64,000 nucleotides of DNA from Primorskyibacter marinus (GCF_003313245.1 NZ_QJSD01000001.1:496001-560000); one strand, 5' to 3'; positions 17,986 through 27,064 are shown, counted from the first letter of the stretch. A program made the numbers and translations. The notes: generated by a model not told the origin, from the sequence alone.

Positions 17986-19497
17986 ATGCTGGATCTGAGC
18001 TATGAGGCCCCCAAGCCCAAGGTGATCGCCGGGGCGAAACACGACTGGGAACTGGTGATCGGACTCGAAGTCCACGCCCAGGTCGCCAGCAAGGCCAAGC
18101 TCTTTTCCGGTGCCTCGACCAAATTCGGGGCAGAGCCAAATTCAAACGTCGCCTTCGTGGATGCCGCCATGCCCGGCATGCTGCCCGTCATCAACGAATT
18201 CTGCGTTGAACAGGCGGTGCGCACCGGGCTGGGCCTGAAAGCGCAGATCAATCTGAAATCCGCCTTTGATCGCAAGAACTACTTCTACCCAGACCTGCCG
18301 CAAGGCTACCAGATCAGCCAGCTTTACCACCCCATCGTGGGCGAAGGCGAGGTGCTGGTCGATATGGAACCCGGCATCGCGCGTCTGGTGCGGATCGAAC
18401 GCATCCACATCGAACAGGATGCCGGCAAGTCGATTCACGACATGGACCCGAATATGTCTTTCGTGGACCTCAACCGCACCGGCGTCGCGCTGATGGAGAT
18501 TGTCAGCCGCCCCGACATTCGCGGCCCCGAAGAGGCCGCCGCCTATGTGACCAAGCTGCGCCAGATCTTGCGCTATCTTGGCACTTGCGATGGCAATATG
18601 CAGAACGGCAACCTGCGCGCGGACGTCAACGTCTCTGTCTGCCGACCCGGCCAGTATGAGAAATATCAGGAAACGCAGGATTTCAGCCATCTCGGCACGC
18701 GCTGCGAGATCAAGAACATGAACTCCATGCGGTTCATTCAGGCCGCGATCGACCATGAGGCGCGGCGCCAGATCGCCATTCTGGAAGCCGGCGGCGAAAT
18801 AGATCAGGAAACCCGGCTGTATGATCCCGACAAGGGCGAAACCCGCTCGATGCGGTCCAAGGAAGAGGCGCATGACTATCGCTACTTCCCCGATCCCGAT
18901 CTGCTGCCGCTGGAAATCGAACAGGGCTGGGTGGATGATATCGCCGCCAGCCTGCCCGAACTGCCCGACGCCAAGAAGGCGCGTTTCGTCAAGGATTTCG
19001 GCCTGTCGGAATATGACGCGTCGGTCCTGACGGCCGACACTGCCAATGCCCGGTATTTCGAACAAGTCGCCGGCGATACCGATGGCAAGCTTGCCGCCAA
19101 CTGGGTGATCAACGAACTGTTCGGACGCCTCAAGAAAGAAGACCACTCCATCGAGGACAGCCCGGTCTCGCCCGAGCAGTTGGCCGGCATCATCAAGCTG
19201 ATCCAGAAAGGCGAGATTTCCGGCAAGATCGCCAAGGACCTGTTCGAGATCGTCTACACGGATGGCGGCGACCCGGCGCAGATCGTCGAAGAACGCGGCA
19301 TGAAGCAGGTCACTGATACCGGTGCCATCGAGGCTGCGGTGGACGAGATCATTGCCGCCAATCCTGCACAGGTCGAAAAAGCCAAGGCCAATCCCAAACT
19401 GGCGGGCTGGTTCGTCGGTCAGGTGATGAAGGCGACGGGCGGCAAGGCCAACCCCAAGGCCGTGAACGAAATTGTGGCGGCGAAGCTCGGCCAATAG
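17986..19497 (+). CDS. gatB: Asp-tRNA(Asn)/Glu-tRNA(Gln) amidotransferase subunit B
   Basis: This 503-residue subunit of GatCAB binds misacylated Glu-tRNA(Gln) or Asp-tRNA(Asn) and activates the side chain by phosphorylation. It shows [20 protein letters not shown], then [19 protein letters not shown] (the kinase site), [26 protein letters not shown] and the [17 protein letters not shown] signature. The YqeY-like tail ends [31 protein letters not shown] lies before the ATG at 17986. gatA and gatC are not adjacent, as is common in alphaproteobacteria. Confidence 0.97.
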   Translation: MLDLSYEAPKPKVIAGAKHDWELVIGLEVHAQVASKAKLFSGASTKFGAEPNSNVAFVDAAMPGMLPVINEFCVEQAVRTGLGLKAQINLKSAFDRKNYFYPDLPQGYQISQLYHPIVGEGEVLVDMEPGIARLVRIERIHIEQDAGKSIHDMDPNMSFVDLNRTGVALMEIVSRPDIRGPEEAAAYVTKLRQILRYLGTCDGNMQNGNLRADVNVSVCRPGQYEKYQETQDFSHLGTRCEIKNMNSMRFIQAAIDHEARRQIAILEAGGEIDQETRLYDPDKGETRSMRSKEEAHDYRYFPDPDLLPLEIEQGWVDDIAASLPELPDAKKARFVKDFGLSEYDASVLTADTANARYFEQVAGDTDGKLAANWVINELFGRLKKEDHSIEDSPVSPEQLAGIIKLIQKGEISGKIAKDLFEIVYTDGGDPAQIVEERGMKQVTDTGAIEAAVDEIIAANPAQVEKAKANPKLAGWFVGQVMKATGGKANPKAVNEIVAAKLGQ

Positions 19498-19740
19498 GCC
19501 GGGCGCACCCAATTCCGGCGCTGTGGAAAGGAAACGGCAGCCCAGATCAGCCGGGCCTTATGCGTGCGGACGCGCTTTCCAAGCGGCTATGCGCCGCTGA
19601 AAATCGTCAATACCTGTCTGAAACCTCCTGTTTTGTGCGCCTGCGGCCACAATATCGAAGGGTTACGCCGATGAGTTCCGTCTGACTTGGCGGACCGGCT
19701 TCGGATTGCTAGCCTTTGGCAACGCTATCGCGGAGCCAGC

Positions 19741-20574
19741 ATGACTGCATTTGAGTACAAGGTTGTTCCCGCCCCGTTCGAGGAGGCACAGGCAGGCGGC
19801 TCTGGCGGTGCCGAGCAACGCTACGCCTGCGCCCTTGCAGAGGTGATGAATGCTCTTGGTGCCGAAGGGTGGGAATATCAGCGCGCCGAAGTCCTGCCCG
19901 TGGATCCAACGGTGGATGCGGCATCAACCGCGCAGGTCTTTTGCAACGTCCTGATTTTCCGCCGCCGTCTGAAAGCCGTGCGCAGGACAACACGGGATGT
20001 CTCCCCCAGCGCGCCGCTTTTGTTAAAGCGCCAGAGGGTCGCTGATGACACACCGCAGCCGAATGTAATGCTGCTTTCACAACCAGAAGGACCGGCAGAT
20101 GCGACATCTATCGAACCGGCGGGCGGTCATGCGCCTGATGCGCCTTTGGCGACGCAGCCAAAGACGCATATTGCGGCGGGAACGGATGAAACAGCGCAGG
20201 CAAAACGCAAAGCGTCGTCACCAACGCCGCTAGACCGGCCCGATGGCAAACCTATACAGGCGACGGGAACCGCCACGCCCGATCGACGCCACGCGCAGAA
20301 GAACACCCCGATACCGGGTGACGCCAAATCAGACATCCTGTCATTAAAGGGATTTGCGGTGCCCGCCCTGGACCTGTCAGCCTGGGCCGCCCCGGCACCC
20401 GCGGCCCCGCGCCAAACCGAAAGACAAACCGAAACTCTGTCGAAAGGCCGGTCAAGAACGCCATCCCCAGCCGCGTCACCCATCGGCACTGCGCCCCGGC
20501 CAGAGCCCGGCCCGGCCCTGCGCAGCCGGGCTGCACAAATCCGGGCACGCGAGTCCGGTCTTGCGAAGGAATAA
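19741..20574 (+). CDS. DUF4177 domain protein with a long disordered tail
   Basis: The first 75 or so residues (FEYKVVPAPFEEAQ ... EVMNALGAEGWEYQRAEVLP ... FCNVLIFRRRL) form a DUF4177 domain, a small alpha/beta fold of unknown function. The remaining 200 residues are low-complexity, rich in Pro, Ala, Thr and Arg, with short KGR/RSRA stretches and no recognisable domain, so likely disordered. GGAG precedes the ATG at 19741. It is transcribed alone and converges with bolA. Confidence 0.78.
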   Translation: MTAFEYKVVPAPFEEAQAGGSGGAEQRYACALAEVMNALGAEGWEYQRAEVLPVDPTVDAASTAQVFCNVLIFRRRLKAVRRTTRDVSPSAPLLLKRQRVADDTPQPNVMLLSQPEGPADATSIEPAGGHAPDAPLATQPKTHIAAGTDETAQAKRKASSPTPLDRPDGKPIQATGTATPDRRHAQKNTPIPGDAKSDILSLKGFAVPALDLSAWAAPAPAAPRQTERQTETLSKGRSRTPSPAASPIGTAPRPEPGPALRSRAAQIRARESGLAKE

Positions 20575-20703
20575 TCGTTCGGCTCCTGTCCAGTTGGACC
20601 GCTCCTTCCTGTCACAGATATTTGCAAGCCGCGCGAACAGGTCGTCTGAACGTCAGCGTAAAACCACCTAAAGGCGATTCCCGCCATGGCAGCCAAAAGC
20701 CGC

Positions 20704-20961
20704 CTAACTGTTCAGATCAAGCGACAAGGCATGGATCTGTGACATCAAAGTTGCGCCCAACGCCTCATGCACGGCGCGATGCCGGGCGATGCGGGACAGG
20801 CCGTCAAACGCCTCGCTGCGCAGCCGTACCGAGAAGTGACTTTCGCCGCCCTCCTGATAACCCGCATGTCCGCGATGCTTCTCACTGTCATCAACGACGT
20901 CCAGCTCTCGCGGGGCGAAAGCCTTTTGCAGCCGTTGGCGAATTTCTTCTGTTCTGGTCAT
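20704..20961 (-). CDS. bolA: BolA family protein
   Basis: This 85-residue BolA protein has the conserved VVDDSEKHRGHAGY (His/Gly cluster), SHFSVRLRSEAFDG (strand and FxGxxxxxRHRxV) and RHRAVHEALG. BolA partners with monothiol glutaredoxins in iron-sulfur handling and iron sensing. AGGA precedes the ATG. It is divergent from the J-domain gene, an arrangement I recall as common in Rhodobacterales, where cobS and cobT usually follow. Confidence 0.95.
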   Translation of the reverse strand: MTRTEEIRQRLQKAFAPRELDVVDDSEKHRGHAGYQEGGESHFSVRLRSEAFDGLSRIARHRAVHEALGATLMSQIHALSLDLNS

Positions 20962-21035
20962 TTTTTCCTGCCTGCCCCCTACACTCTGTCGGTGGATAGT
21001 CTAGAGTTGGTCGTCCGAGTCGAAAAGGTGTTCCC

Positions 21036-21659
21036 ATGAGCAAACCAGATCCCTTCGGGTTCGATATGTCTGTATCAACCGCGAAGAAAAAAAACCCACG
21101 CGGACGGCGTGGCATGTCCGGTGCGTCCGAAACCTCTACCCGTCTGTGCGAGCACGAAGGCTGCGAACTGCCCGGAAAATTCCGTGCGCCCAAAGCGCCC
21201 GATGTCTTGGATGAATACAAATGGTTCTGCAAGGACCATGTACGCGAATACAATCTGAAGTGGAATTTCTTCCAGGGCCAGACCGAAGCCGAGTTGAACG
21301 CTCAGGCGACCAAGGACAAGGTCTGGGAACGCGAGACCAAGGATTTCCGCGACCCCGAGGCACGCGCCTGGGCACGGCTGGGGATCGAGGATCCGCATCA
21401 GGTGCTGGGCGACAATGCCACGCGCAATCCCGGCAAGCAGGGGGTCGGCACCCGCCGTCTGCCGCCAACCGAACGACGCGCGATCGAGATCCTGGACGCG
21501 CGAGACAACTGGTCAAAGGCCGACGTCCGCAAATCCTACAAGGCGCTTATCAAAGTGCTGCATCCTGACATGAATGGCGGGGACCGCAGTCAGGAGGACC
21601 AGCTTCAGGAAGTGGTCTGGGCATGGGATCAGATCAAGGAAAGCCGCAATTTCAAATAG
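21036..21659 (+). CDS. J-domain (DnaJ-like) protein
   Basis: This 207-residue co-chaperone-like protein has its J domain at the C-terminus (about 145-205): AIEILDARDNWSKADVRKSY, the HPD tripeptide in VLHPDMNGGD, and a VVWAWDQIKESR helix. An N-terminal Cys/His-containing stretch (RLCEHEGCELPGKFRAPK ... WFCKDHVREYN) could bind a metal. The expected partner is DnaK. It sits between divergent bolA and the two-component genes, and was probably once directly upstream of cobS. Confidence 0.9.
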   Translation: MSKPDPFGFDMSVSTAKKKNPRGRRGMSGASETSTRLCEHEGCELPGKFRAPKAPDVLDEYKWFCKDHVREYNLKWNFFQGQTEAELNAQATKDKVWERETKDFRDPEARAWARLGIEDPHQVLGDNATRNPGKQGVGTRRLPPTERRAIEILDARDNWSKADVRKSYKALIKVLHPDMNGGDRSQEDQLQEVVWAWDQIKESRNFK

Positions 21660-21751
21660 GCGTGATTCCGCCACCGCTGAACGCACAGTTAACGATCCGT
21701 TAACAGTCAGAAGGGTAGCGTTGCCGCAGTGGTAAATGTGCAGGTGTGGCC

Positions 21752-22129
21752 ATGAAGATCCTGATTGTAGAGGATGATCACGTTCTCTGCGATGTGTTCG
21801 CCACATCGCTTCGTGATGCCGGTCACGAGGTCCACAAAGCCTTTGATATCAATAGCGCGATCGACCGTCTGCGCGGGCGTGGTTATGGCCTGGTGATTCT
21901 GGACTACTACCTGCCCGATGGTATTTCCCTGCCGGTTGCAGAATACACTTGCGTGGCATGTCCCGATGCGCGGATCATTCTGCTGACGGGATCGGGCGTG
22001 TTTCCCAACGGCGAAGCCAGCATCCTGGCCCCCTGCGTGGACTGGATGTTGCGCAAGCCCGTGCCTCTCGAAGACTTACACGCCCTTGTCGACTATGCCG
22101 CCCTCGACGCGGAGTCGCGCCCGTCGTGA
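21752..22129 (+). CDS. Single-domain response regulator (first of a pair)
   Basis: The 125 residues form one CheY-like receiver: acidic EDD at 7-9, phospho-acceptor Asp51 in VILDYYLPDG, Thr79 and Lys102. There is no output domain, so it probably acts by phosphotransfer or protein contact. I chose the ATG at 21752 over a GTG 6 bases earlier. Its stop codon overlaps the GTG start of the histidine kinase (GTGA), so the two are translated together. Confidence 0.9.
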   Translation: MKILIVEDDHVLCDVFATSLRDAGHEVHKAFDINSAIDRLRGRGYGLVILDYYLPDGISLPVAEYTCVACPDARIILLTGSGVFPNGEASILAPCVDWMLRKPVPLEDLHALVDYAALDAESRPS

Positions 22130-23805
22130 CACGAAAAGGTCAGATCAACCTGTTGACGGCGTTTGCACTTTGCGCCGTTATTGCCGGATTGACGTGGTTC
22201 GTGTTGGACAAGCAGCGCGAACTGCGTTTTCGGGAACTGGCCCAGACTGAAAGCGACTTTCGGCTTCGCGCGCTTGCTCGGGACGTCAAGGTTCGCGTCA
22301 ATGCGATCCGCCACATTGCTGCATTGTGGCGCAAGTCGGATGCCAGTTCAGACGAGTTCACAGCAGAGACCCAAGACTATATCGACCAGTTCCCCGGCAT
22401 CAGATCTGTGCGCTTTATCGACGAAACCCTTGTCGTCAAGTTTGTAACACCAGCGGATCAGCCTCCCGCTACCGGGGTTCCTCTTACAGCGCTGGGTGCA
22501 AGACAACTGCGCGCATCCGAATTGGCGCGCGACAGCGGCGAAATCACCCTGTCCGGCGCGGTCGACCTGTATGACGGATCCGGGCGGGGCTTTGTCGTTT
22601 ATATCCCGATCCGCCGAGGCGAAGATTTCCGGGGGCTTGTTTCCGTCGCCTTCAACGCCGAGGAATGGCAGCGCGAATTGCTGTTGCTGGACGACAATCC
22701 GCATTTCGGAAACGACTTTTCCATTCGTATCGAATTCGATGGCAGCTTGCTGTACGCGGACACCGATTTTGCCACGATGGGGTCGCCTCAGGTCGTCTCG
22801 GAAACGGACCAGCTTTGGGGGCACACGCTGCGCATGCAAAGCCATCCGACACCCAGCTTCGTGAAAGCAAACCGTGACATCTCACCGGAGGTTGCCGCCT
22901 TGCTTTTGGGAACATTGTTGTTCGCGGGATATCTGCAATTCATGCTGCTGCACCGGGGCAATCAAGCCGAAGCCCGCGCCGACGCCGGCAATGCCAGATT
23001 GCGGCAAGTCAATGAGGCGCTGGCGCTGGAAGTCGATGATCGCCGCCGGGCGGAGGCCGCCGCGCGCCAATCCCAGGCGGCGACGTCACGTTTCCTGACC
23101 ACGATGAGCCACGAAATTCGCACGCCGCTGAACGCGATCATGGGCATGTTTCAGTTGATTGAGGCGGCGGACATTCCCGAACGGCACCGCAAACAAGCCG
23201 CGGCGGGCTATGCTTCTTCGCAACGGTTGTTTCGCGGACTAACGAATGTGCTGGAGGTGTCCCGTCTGGACGCCGGAGCATTGACCATCGTCGAAGATCA
23301 TATCGAATTGGAACCCCTGATCGCCAACTGGCACGCGACACTCGAAGGGATTGTGATCCGAAGCGGCAAACCCCTGGATATGCATCTGGAACTGGGTGAT
23401 GCGCTTCCGAAAACAGTCCACATAGACGCCGGGCGCGTGACACAGATCGTGACCAATCTGGTGGATAACGCGGTCAGGTTCACCGCCACCGGCAGCATCA
23501 CCCTGGCAGTGCATATGGCAGGACGTTCCGGAAACAGCCTGGAAATCGAGGTGCGAGACACTGGCGAAGGCATCCCGGAAGAGCGCCGCCACACAGTGTT
23601 TCAGCGTTTTTATCAACTTGACAATGGGTTAGCACGCCAGCATCAGGGGTCAGGACTGGGCCTTTCAATTTGCCGGGATATTGCTCGATTGATGGGGGCG
23701 AACCTGACACATTCGGACCGCAAGCCGCTTGACGTAGGGTCCGGCTCGACCTTCACGCTTAGGTTGCATAGCGTCCATCCTCGTCGCGGTGCCTTGTCAG
23801 AATAA
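22126..23805 (+). CDS. Membrane sensor histidine kinase
   Basis: This 559-residue kinase has a first membrane helix (about 7-27), a periplasmic sensor region of about 225 residues with CHASE-like character (FRLRALARDVKVRVNAIRHI ...), a second helix (about 256-277) and a short coiled coil (NEALALEVDDRRRAEAAA). HisKA follows with phospho-acceptor His329 in TTMSHEIRTPLNAIMG, then HATPase with NLVDNAVRF, DTGEGIPEE and GSGLGLSICRDI. The GTG start overlaps the first receiver gene. A second receiver gene follows 23 bases later. The signal is unknown. Confidence 0.93.
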   Translation: MTRKGQINLLTAFALCAVIAGLTWFVLDKQRELRFRELAQTESDFRLRALARDVKVRVNAIRHIAALWRKSDASSDEFTAETQDYIDQFPGIRSVRFIDETLVVKFVTPADQPPATGVPLTALGARQLRASELARDSGEITLSGAVDLYDGSGRGFVVYIPIRRGEDFRGLVSVAFNAEEWQRELLLLDDNPHFGNDFSIRIEFDGSLLYADTDFATMGSPQVVSETDQLWGHTLRMQSHPTPSFVKANRDISPEVAALLLGTLLFAGYLQFMLLHRGNQAEARADAGNARLRQVNEALALEVDDRRRAEAAARQSQAATSRFLTTMSHEIRTPLNAIMGMFQLIEAADIPERHRKQAAAGYASSQRLFRGLTNVLEVSRLDAGALTIVEDHIELEPLIANWHATLEGIVIRSGKPLDMHLELGDALPKTVHIDAGRVTQIVTNLVDNAVRFTATGSITLAVHMAGRSGNSLEIEVRDTGEGIPEERRHTVFQRFYQLDNGLARQHQGSGLGLSICRDIARLMGANLTHSDRKPLDVGSGSTFTLRLHSVHPRRGALSE

Positions 23806-23828
23806 CGTCCGGCCCTGGGAGGGGTATT

Positions 23829-24212
23829 GTGAAGAAGATTATCGTAGTCGATGACGATCCCACCACGCGCTACATGATGTCAGAGTTGCTCGACACGATG
23901 GGGTATGAATGTGAATGCGTGGCCAATGGCATGGCCTGTATCGCGCTGCTGCGTACGGACCCGGAAAATTACAGCATGGTCCTCATGGACATTCATATGC
24001 CGGGCGTCACCGGGCTGGATACGGTCTCGTACATCCGCACATTGGAAGAAGATCCGCCACGGTCCATTCCGATTGTCGCGATCACCGCCGACAGCAACTT
24101 CCACGCGCGGCGCACCGTTCAGCGTTATGGCCTGAATGATGTCCTGCCAAAACCCGTGGACATGGTGCAGCTTGGCAATACACTGAAAACCTATCTGGGC
24201 AAGGCCGCCTGA
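23829..24212 (+). CDS. Single-domain response regulator (second of a pair)
   Basis: The 127-residue receiver has DDD at 8-10, Asp54 in MVLMDIHMPGVTG, Thr86 and Lys108, and no output domain. Its sequence resembles the receivers of hybrid kinases, so with the upstream kinase it may form a phosphorelay. It starts at a GTG with GGGAGGGG upstream and lies 23 bases after the kinase. It converges with the msrB gene. Confidence 0.9.
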   Translation: MKKIIVVDDDPTTRYMMSELLDTMGYECECVANGMACIALLRTDPENYSMVLMDIHMPGVTGLDTVSYIRTLEEDPPRSIPIVAITADSNFHARRTVQRYGLNDVLPKPVDMVQLGNTLKTYLGKAA

Positions 24213-24241
24213 GCGCCAGACGCCTGCCCGGATATTGTATC

Positions 24242-24712
24242 TCAAGCCGCTTGAAAGACCAGACTGGCACCGTTCAGGCAGTGACGCTTGCCGGTGGGCT
24301 CGGGGCCATCGTCAAAGATATGGCCGAAATGGCTACCGCAGCGGCGGCAGTGAACCTCGGTCCGCACGCCAAAAAATGACCGGTCAGGTTTGGTCTCGAC
24401 CGCATTCGGCAGGGATTTGTAGAAGCTGGGCCAGCCCGTGCCACTGTCGAACTTGTGTTCTGACGAGTAGACATCCAGATCGCAGCCGCGGCACTGATAG
24501 ATGCCCGCGTCATAGACCTTGTCGAGAGGCGACGTCCCGGCCCTTTCGGTCCCTTCTTCGCGCATTACTTCATATTGCAGGTCGGTAAGCATGGCTTTCC
24601 ACTCTGCCTCTGTGCGGGTGACTTCAAACCCGGCGGCAAGTGCGGTCGTGGATGTTGTGGCAGCGGCGAAGCCGCCACCGATGGCAGTTATCAGAAAAAC
24701 ACGGCGTTTCAT
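24242..24712 (-). CDS. msrB: Exported peptide-methionine (R)-S-oxide reductase
   Basis: This 156-residue MsrB reduces methionine-R-sulfoxide in proteins. The catalytic Cys145 lies in RHCLNGASLVF. Two zinc CxxC pairs are at 74/77 and 122/125, and GTGWPSFY is conserved. The N-terminus KRRVFLITAIGGGFA looks like a twin-arginine signal followed by a hydrophobic stretch, so it should work outside the cytoplasm. The ATG is preceded by GGAGG. It lies 137 bases downstream of the fasciclin gene on the same strand. The likely electron donor is unknown. Confidence 0.93.
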   Translation of the reverse strand: MKRRVFLITAIGGGFAAATTSTTALAAGFEVTRTEAEWKAMLTDLQYEVMREEGTERAGTSPLDKVYDAGIYQCRGCDLDVYSSEHKFDSGTGWPSFYKSLPNAVETKPDRSFFGVRTEVHCRRCGSHFGHIFDDGPEPTGKRHCLNGASLVFQAA

Positions 24713-24753
24713 GATGAGCCTCCTCAAGCATCGGATTTCATTTCAAATAGTCA

Positions 24754-24785
24754 CGCCACCCGCAATTTTGCAATCACGGGTGGCG
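24754..24785 (-). terminator. Hairpin between the fasciclin and msrB genes
   Basis: CGCCACCCG (24754-24762) and CGGGTGGCG (24777-24785) form a perfect 9-bp stem with a 14-base loop. It lies downstream of the fasciclin stop and upstream of msrB on the minus strand. After the stem comes TGACTATTTG, a poor T-tract, so termination may be partial. Confidence 0.5.
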
Positions 24786-24849
24786 CAATTTCATGTGACG
24801 AGCACGGCGCATACCGGATCAGTGGAGGCTGTCCCGGCCCGCCAAGCCC

Positions 24850-25425
24850 TTACATCGCTGGCAGAAGAACCTTGTCGATCACATGAATCACACCGTTGGA
24901 TTGCTTGACGTCGGCAATTGTCACGGTCGCGGTGCGGCCACGCTCGTCTTCCAGCATGATCGTGCCGTCGCCATAGGTTGCCTGCAACGTGCAGCCGCCA
25001 ACGGTCGGAACCGGGTGCTTGCCGCCATCATCGTCAACCATACCCATAATCGCGTCGGACATCGCATTTGCCGAAACAACATGGCAGGTCAGGATTTTGG
25101 TCAACTGGTCCTTGTTTTCGGGCAGAAGCAGCGATTCAACGGTGCCGTCAGCCAACTCGCCGAAGGCTGCGTTGGTGGGGGCGAATACTGTGAAGGGGCC
25201 TTCGCCAGACAGGGTTTCTACCAGACCGGCAGCTTTCACAGCGGCAACCAGTGTGGTGTGCTCGGCGGAGTTCACGGCGTTCTCTACGATGTTCTTGTCT
25301 GCGAACATCTCGGCACCACCCACCATGGGGTTTTCCATGCTGTGGCTTTCGGCCTGTGCGGCAACGCCGGCGAGACCAAGTGTGGCGGCAAGGGCGATTG
25401 TGGAAATGGTTGTCTTGATGGTCAT
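24850..25425 (-). CDS. Exported fasciclin (FAS1) domain protein
   Basis: This 191-residue protein has a signal peptide (1-25, ending AAQA) and one FAS1 domain. It contains TTLVAAVKAAGLVETLSGEGPFTVFAPTNAAFGEL, then ILTCHVVSANAMSDAIMGM and a C-terminal SNGVIHVIDKVLLP. Two Cys in the mature region (CHVV and GGCTL) may form a disulfide. FAS1 domains mediate adhesion or protein-surface contacts. I chose the ATG at 25423-25425 (AGGAG upstream). It lies downstream of the ECF sigma/anti-sigma operon and has an ECF-like promoter. Confidence 0.94.
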   Translation of the reverse strand: MTIKTTISTIALAATLGLAGVAAQAESHSMENPMVGGAEMFADKNIVENAVNSAEHTTLVAAVKAAGLVETLSGEGPFTVFAPTNAAFGELADGTVESLLLPENKDQLTKILTCHVVSANAMSDAIMGMVDDDGGKHPVPTVGGCTLQATYGDGTIMLEDERGRTATVTIADVKQSNGVIHVIDKVLLPAM

Positions 25426-25472
25426 AAGAAAATCTCCTGTAAGGCCCAACTTCCTTGCTGGGGGTACTGGGA

Positions 25473-25501
25473 TATACGAGGCGGACTCTCAGGTAGTTTC
25501 A
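25473..25501 (-). promoter_or_regulatory. Candidate ECF-type promoter of the fasciclin gene
   Basis: On the minus strand, TGAAAC (25501-25496) and CGTATA (25478-25473) are separated by 17 bases, a fit to ECF promoters of the TGAxxC...CGTA kind. The ATG lies 47 bases downstream of the -10 element. I could not find a matching pair upstream of the sigma gene, so autoregulation is not supported. Confidence 0.4.
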
Positions 25502-25681
25502 AAATCGCAGGTAACATGTTGATCACGCCTTGATCACGGAAGCGAGAGCACCGTCAGGCCGGTCATGGGCAGGATGAAAGCGGCGCGGTCCCATGGGGAG
25601 CACCGCGCCGTTTCTTCAACACATATAGGCTATCAGGCAGGTATTGGCCTTATATCAGCGCGGACCGTGCGACGCCCCATG

Positions 25682-26383
25682 TCAGGACTCGACCGACAAT
25701 GTCCCGGCTGCGCGCACTGCCCCGGTCGGTGCCCCCGTTGGCGAGCCACCCGGAGGTTCATCCGAGATCGCCAGCGTGGCACCGGGCAGCAATGCGGCCA
25801 ACTCGGCCGGGACGGCCACACGCGTATCGCCGTCAGGATCAAGCAGACCCAGCGACACCGGCGCATCATCCCCGACAATCAGCCACATCTCGGCAACGCG
25901 GTCAGGCGGAAGGCTGCCCGCGTTCTGCACGACATGCAATTCGCCCGCACGGACATTATAGACAGCAGCCAGTTCCAGCGTTCCTTCGACAGGGGCCAGA
26001 TCGGCCCGCAAGCCCGGTTCTGCGAATTGGTCCAGAACGCCCAAGCTTACCACGCCCCAAGCCAACGCGGCAGCGGCCAGCGCACCAGTCAAATAAGGTA
26101 TGATTTTCTGCAAAACCGACTTTTTGCGCCCGAACAACCGCCGGTTCACCGCCCTCAGGACATCTGATCGTGGCGTCACTTCGGATGCACCTGCTTCGAA
26201 CTGGACGAAATACTCTGTCCAGAACACGACCTCATCGCGCAGGTCCGGATTGTCGCGCATCTCTGTCTCGAAAGCTCGGGCGTTTCGTCGGTCCAGCAGT
26301 CCCAGGGAATACTCGGCCGCGCGGATCAGCGGAGCGTCATCTTCGGGGATATCCGGGGTTTCGTCGATCATCGGCTCAGACAC
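25682..26383 (-). CDS. RskA-type anti-sigma factor
   Basis: The 233 residues have an N-terminal sigma-binding region with LIRAAEYSLGLLDRRNARAFE and a single membrane helix (about 95-115, IIPYLTGALAAAALAWGVV). The periplasmic C-terminal domain is RskA-like, with AAVYNVRAGELHVVQNAGSL and ISDEPPGGSPTG, the hallmark of anti-sigma-K factors. It should hold the adjacent ECF sigma factor inactive at the membrane until a signal causes proteolysis. The GTG start overlaps the sigma gene by 16 bases, so the two are coupled. The fasciclin gene follows about 255 bases downstream. Confidence 0.9.
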   Translation of the reverse strand: MSEPMIDETPDIPEDDAPLIRAAEYSLGLLDRRNARAFETEMRDNPDLRDEVVFWTEYFVQFEAGASEVTPRSDVLRAVNRRLFGRKKSVLQKIIPYLTGALAAAALAWGVVSLGVLDQFAEPGLRADLAPVEGTLELAAVYNVRAGELHVVQNAGSLPPDRVAEMWLIVGDDAPVSLGLLDPDGDTRVAVPAELAALLPGATLAISDEPPGGSPTGAPTGAVRAAGTLSVES

Positions 26384-26913
26384 TCCCGAAGATCCAACAG
26401 GCTGCGGCGCAACCAGGTGCGGACGGTGTTCAACTTGGCATCCAGATGCGCGGCCAACTCTGCATAGCTGTCGCCATGCAGATAGACCCTGCGCAGCATG
26501 TCGGCCCGGTCCTGTGGCAATTCGTCAAAGCATTCATCAACTTGCGACTGGGTGCTTTTGGCAATCGCCTGGGCTTCGGGCCCCGGCGAGGGATCGGGCA
26601 TCTCGTCCATGGCTTCAGACGGAGATGTGGCGCGCCGCACCCGCACCCGGCGACGGTCAATCGCCAGATTCCGGCTGAGCGTTATCAGCCAGGTCATCGG
26701 GGACAGCCCGTTGACGCGGTAAAGACCGGCTTTGTTCCAGATGCGCACATACACGTCTTGCAAGACCTCTTCGGCTTCGCTTCGGTTGTCCAAGACACGC
26801 AGCACAACCCCGAAAAGTTTCGCCGAGGTGCGCCGATAAAGTTCCGCAAAGGCCGAACGGTCGCCCAATGCCACTTGCGCAAGCAGTGCTTCGATCTCGT
26901 CCTGTGGTGTCAT
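26368..26913 (-). CDS. ECF-type sigma-70 family RNA polymerase sigma factor
   Basis: This 181-residue ECF sigma factor has region 2 (AFAELYRRTSAKLFGVVLRV, RSEAEEVLQDVYVRIWNKAG, MTWLITLSRNLAIDRRR) and region 4 (FDELPQDRADMLRRVYLHG, SYAELAAHLDAKLNTVRTWLRR). It belongs with SigK-like ECFs that are controlled by RskA-type anti-sigma factors. I chose the ATG at 26911-26913, although GGAGG lies rather far (14 bases) upstream. It is co-transcribed with its anti-sigma partner and is divergent from cobS. Confidence 0.93.
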   Translation of the reverse strand: MTPQDEIEALLAQVALGDRSAFAELYRRTSAKLFGVVLRVLDNRSEAEEVLQDVYVRIWNKAGLYRVNGLSPMTWLITLSRNLAIDRRRVRVRRATSPSEAMDEMPDPSPGPEAQAIAKSTQSQVDECFDELPQDRADMLRRVYLHGDSYAELAAHLDAKLNTVRTWLRRSLLDLRECLSR

Positions 26914-27064
26914 TCCGCTTACAAAACCTCCATGGTTCCGTGAATAAATCACAGCTTTCGACGGCGTACCAGCGTCTCGGCGGGTTCACTTCCCCTTGCC
27001 CCTGACCTCGATATGTTGCACCACAACCCGAAAGCAAAGAGACGAGATCGAAGGAACAGAAAAC

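Noticed and set aside
26914-27064. Autoregulatory ECF promoter upstream of the sigma gene
   Set aside because: TGAACC is present, but no CGTA-type -10 element lies at the same spacing as upstream of the fasciclin gene.
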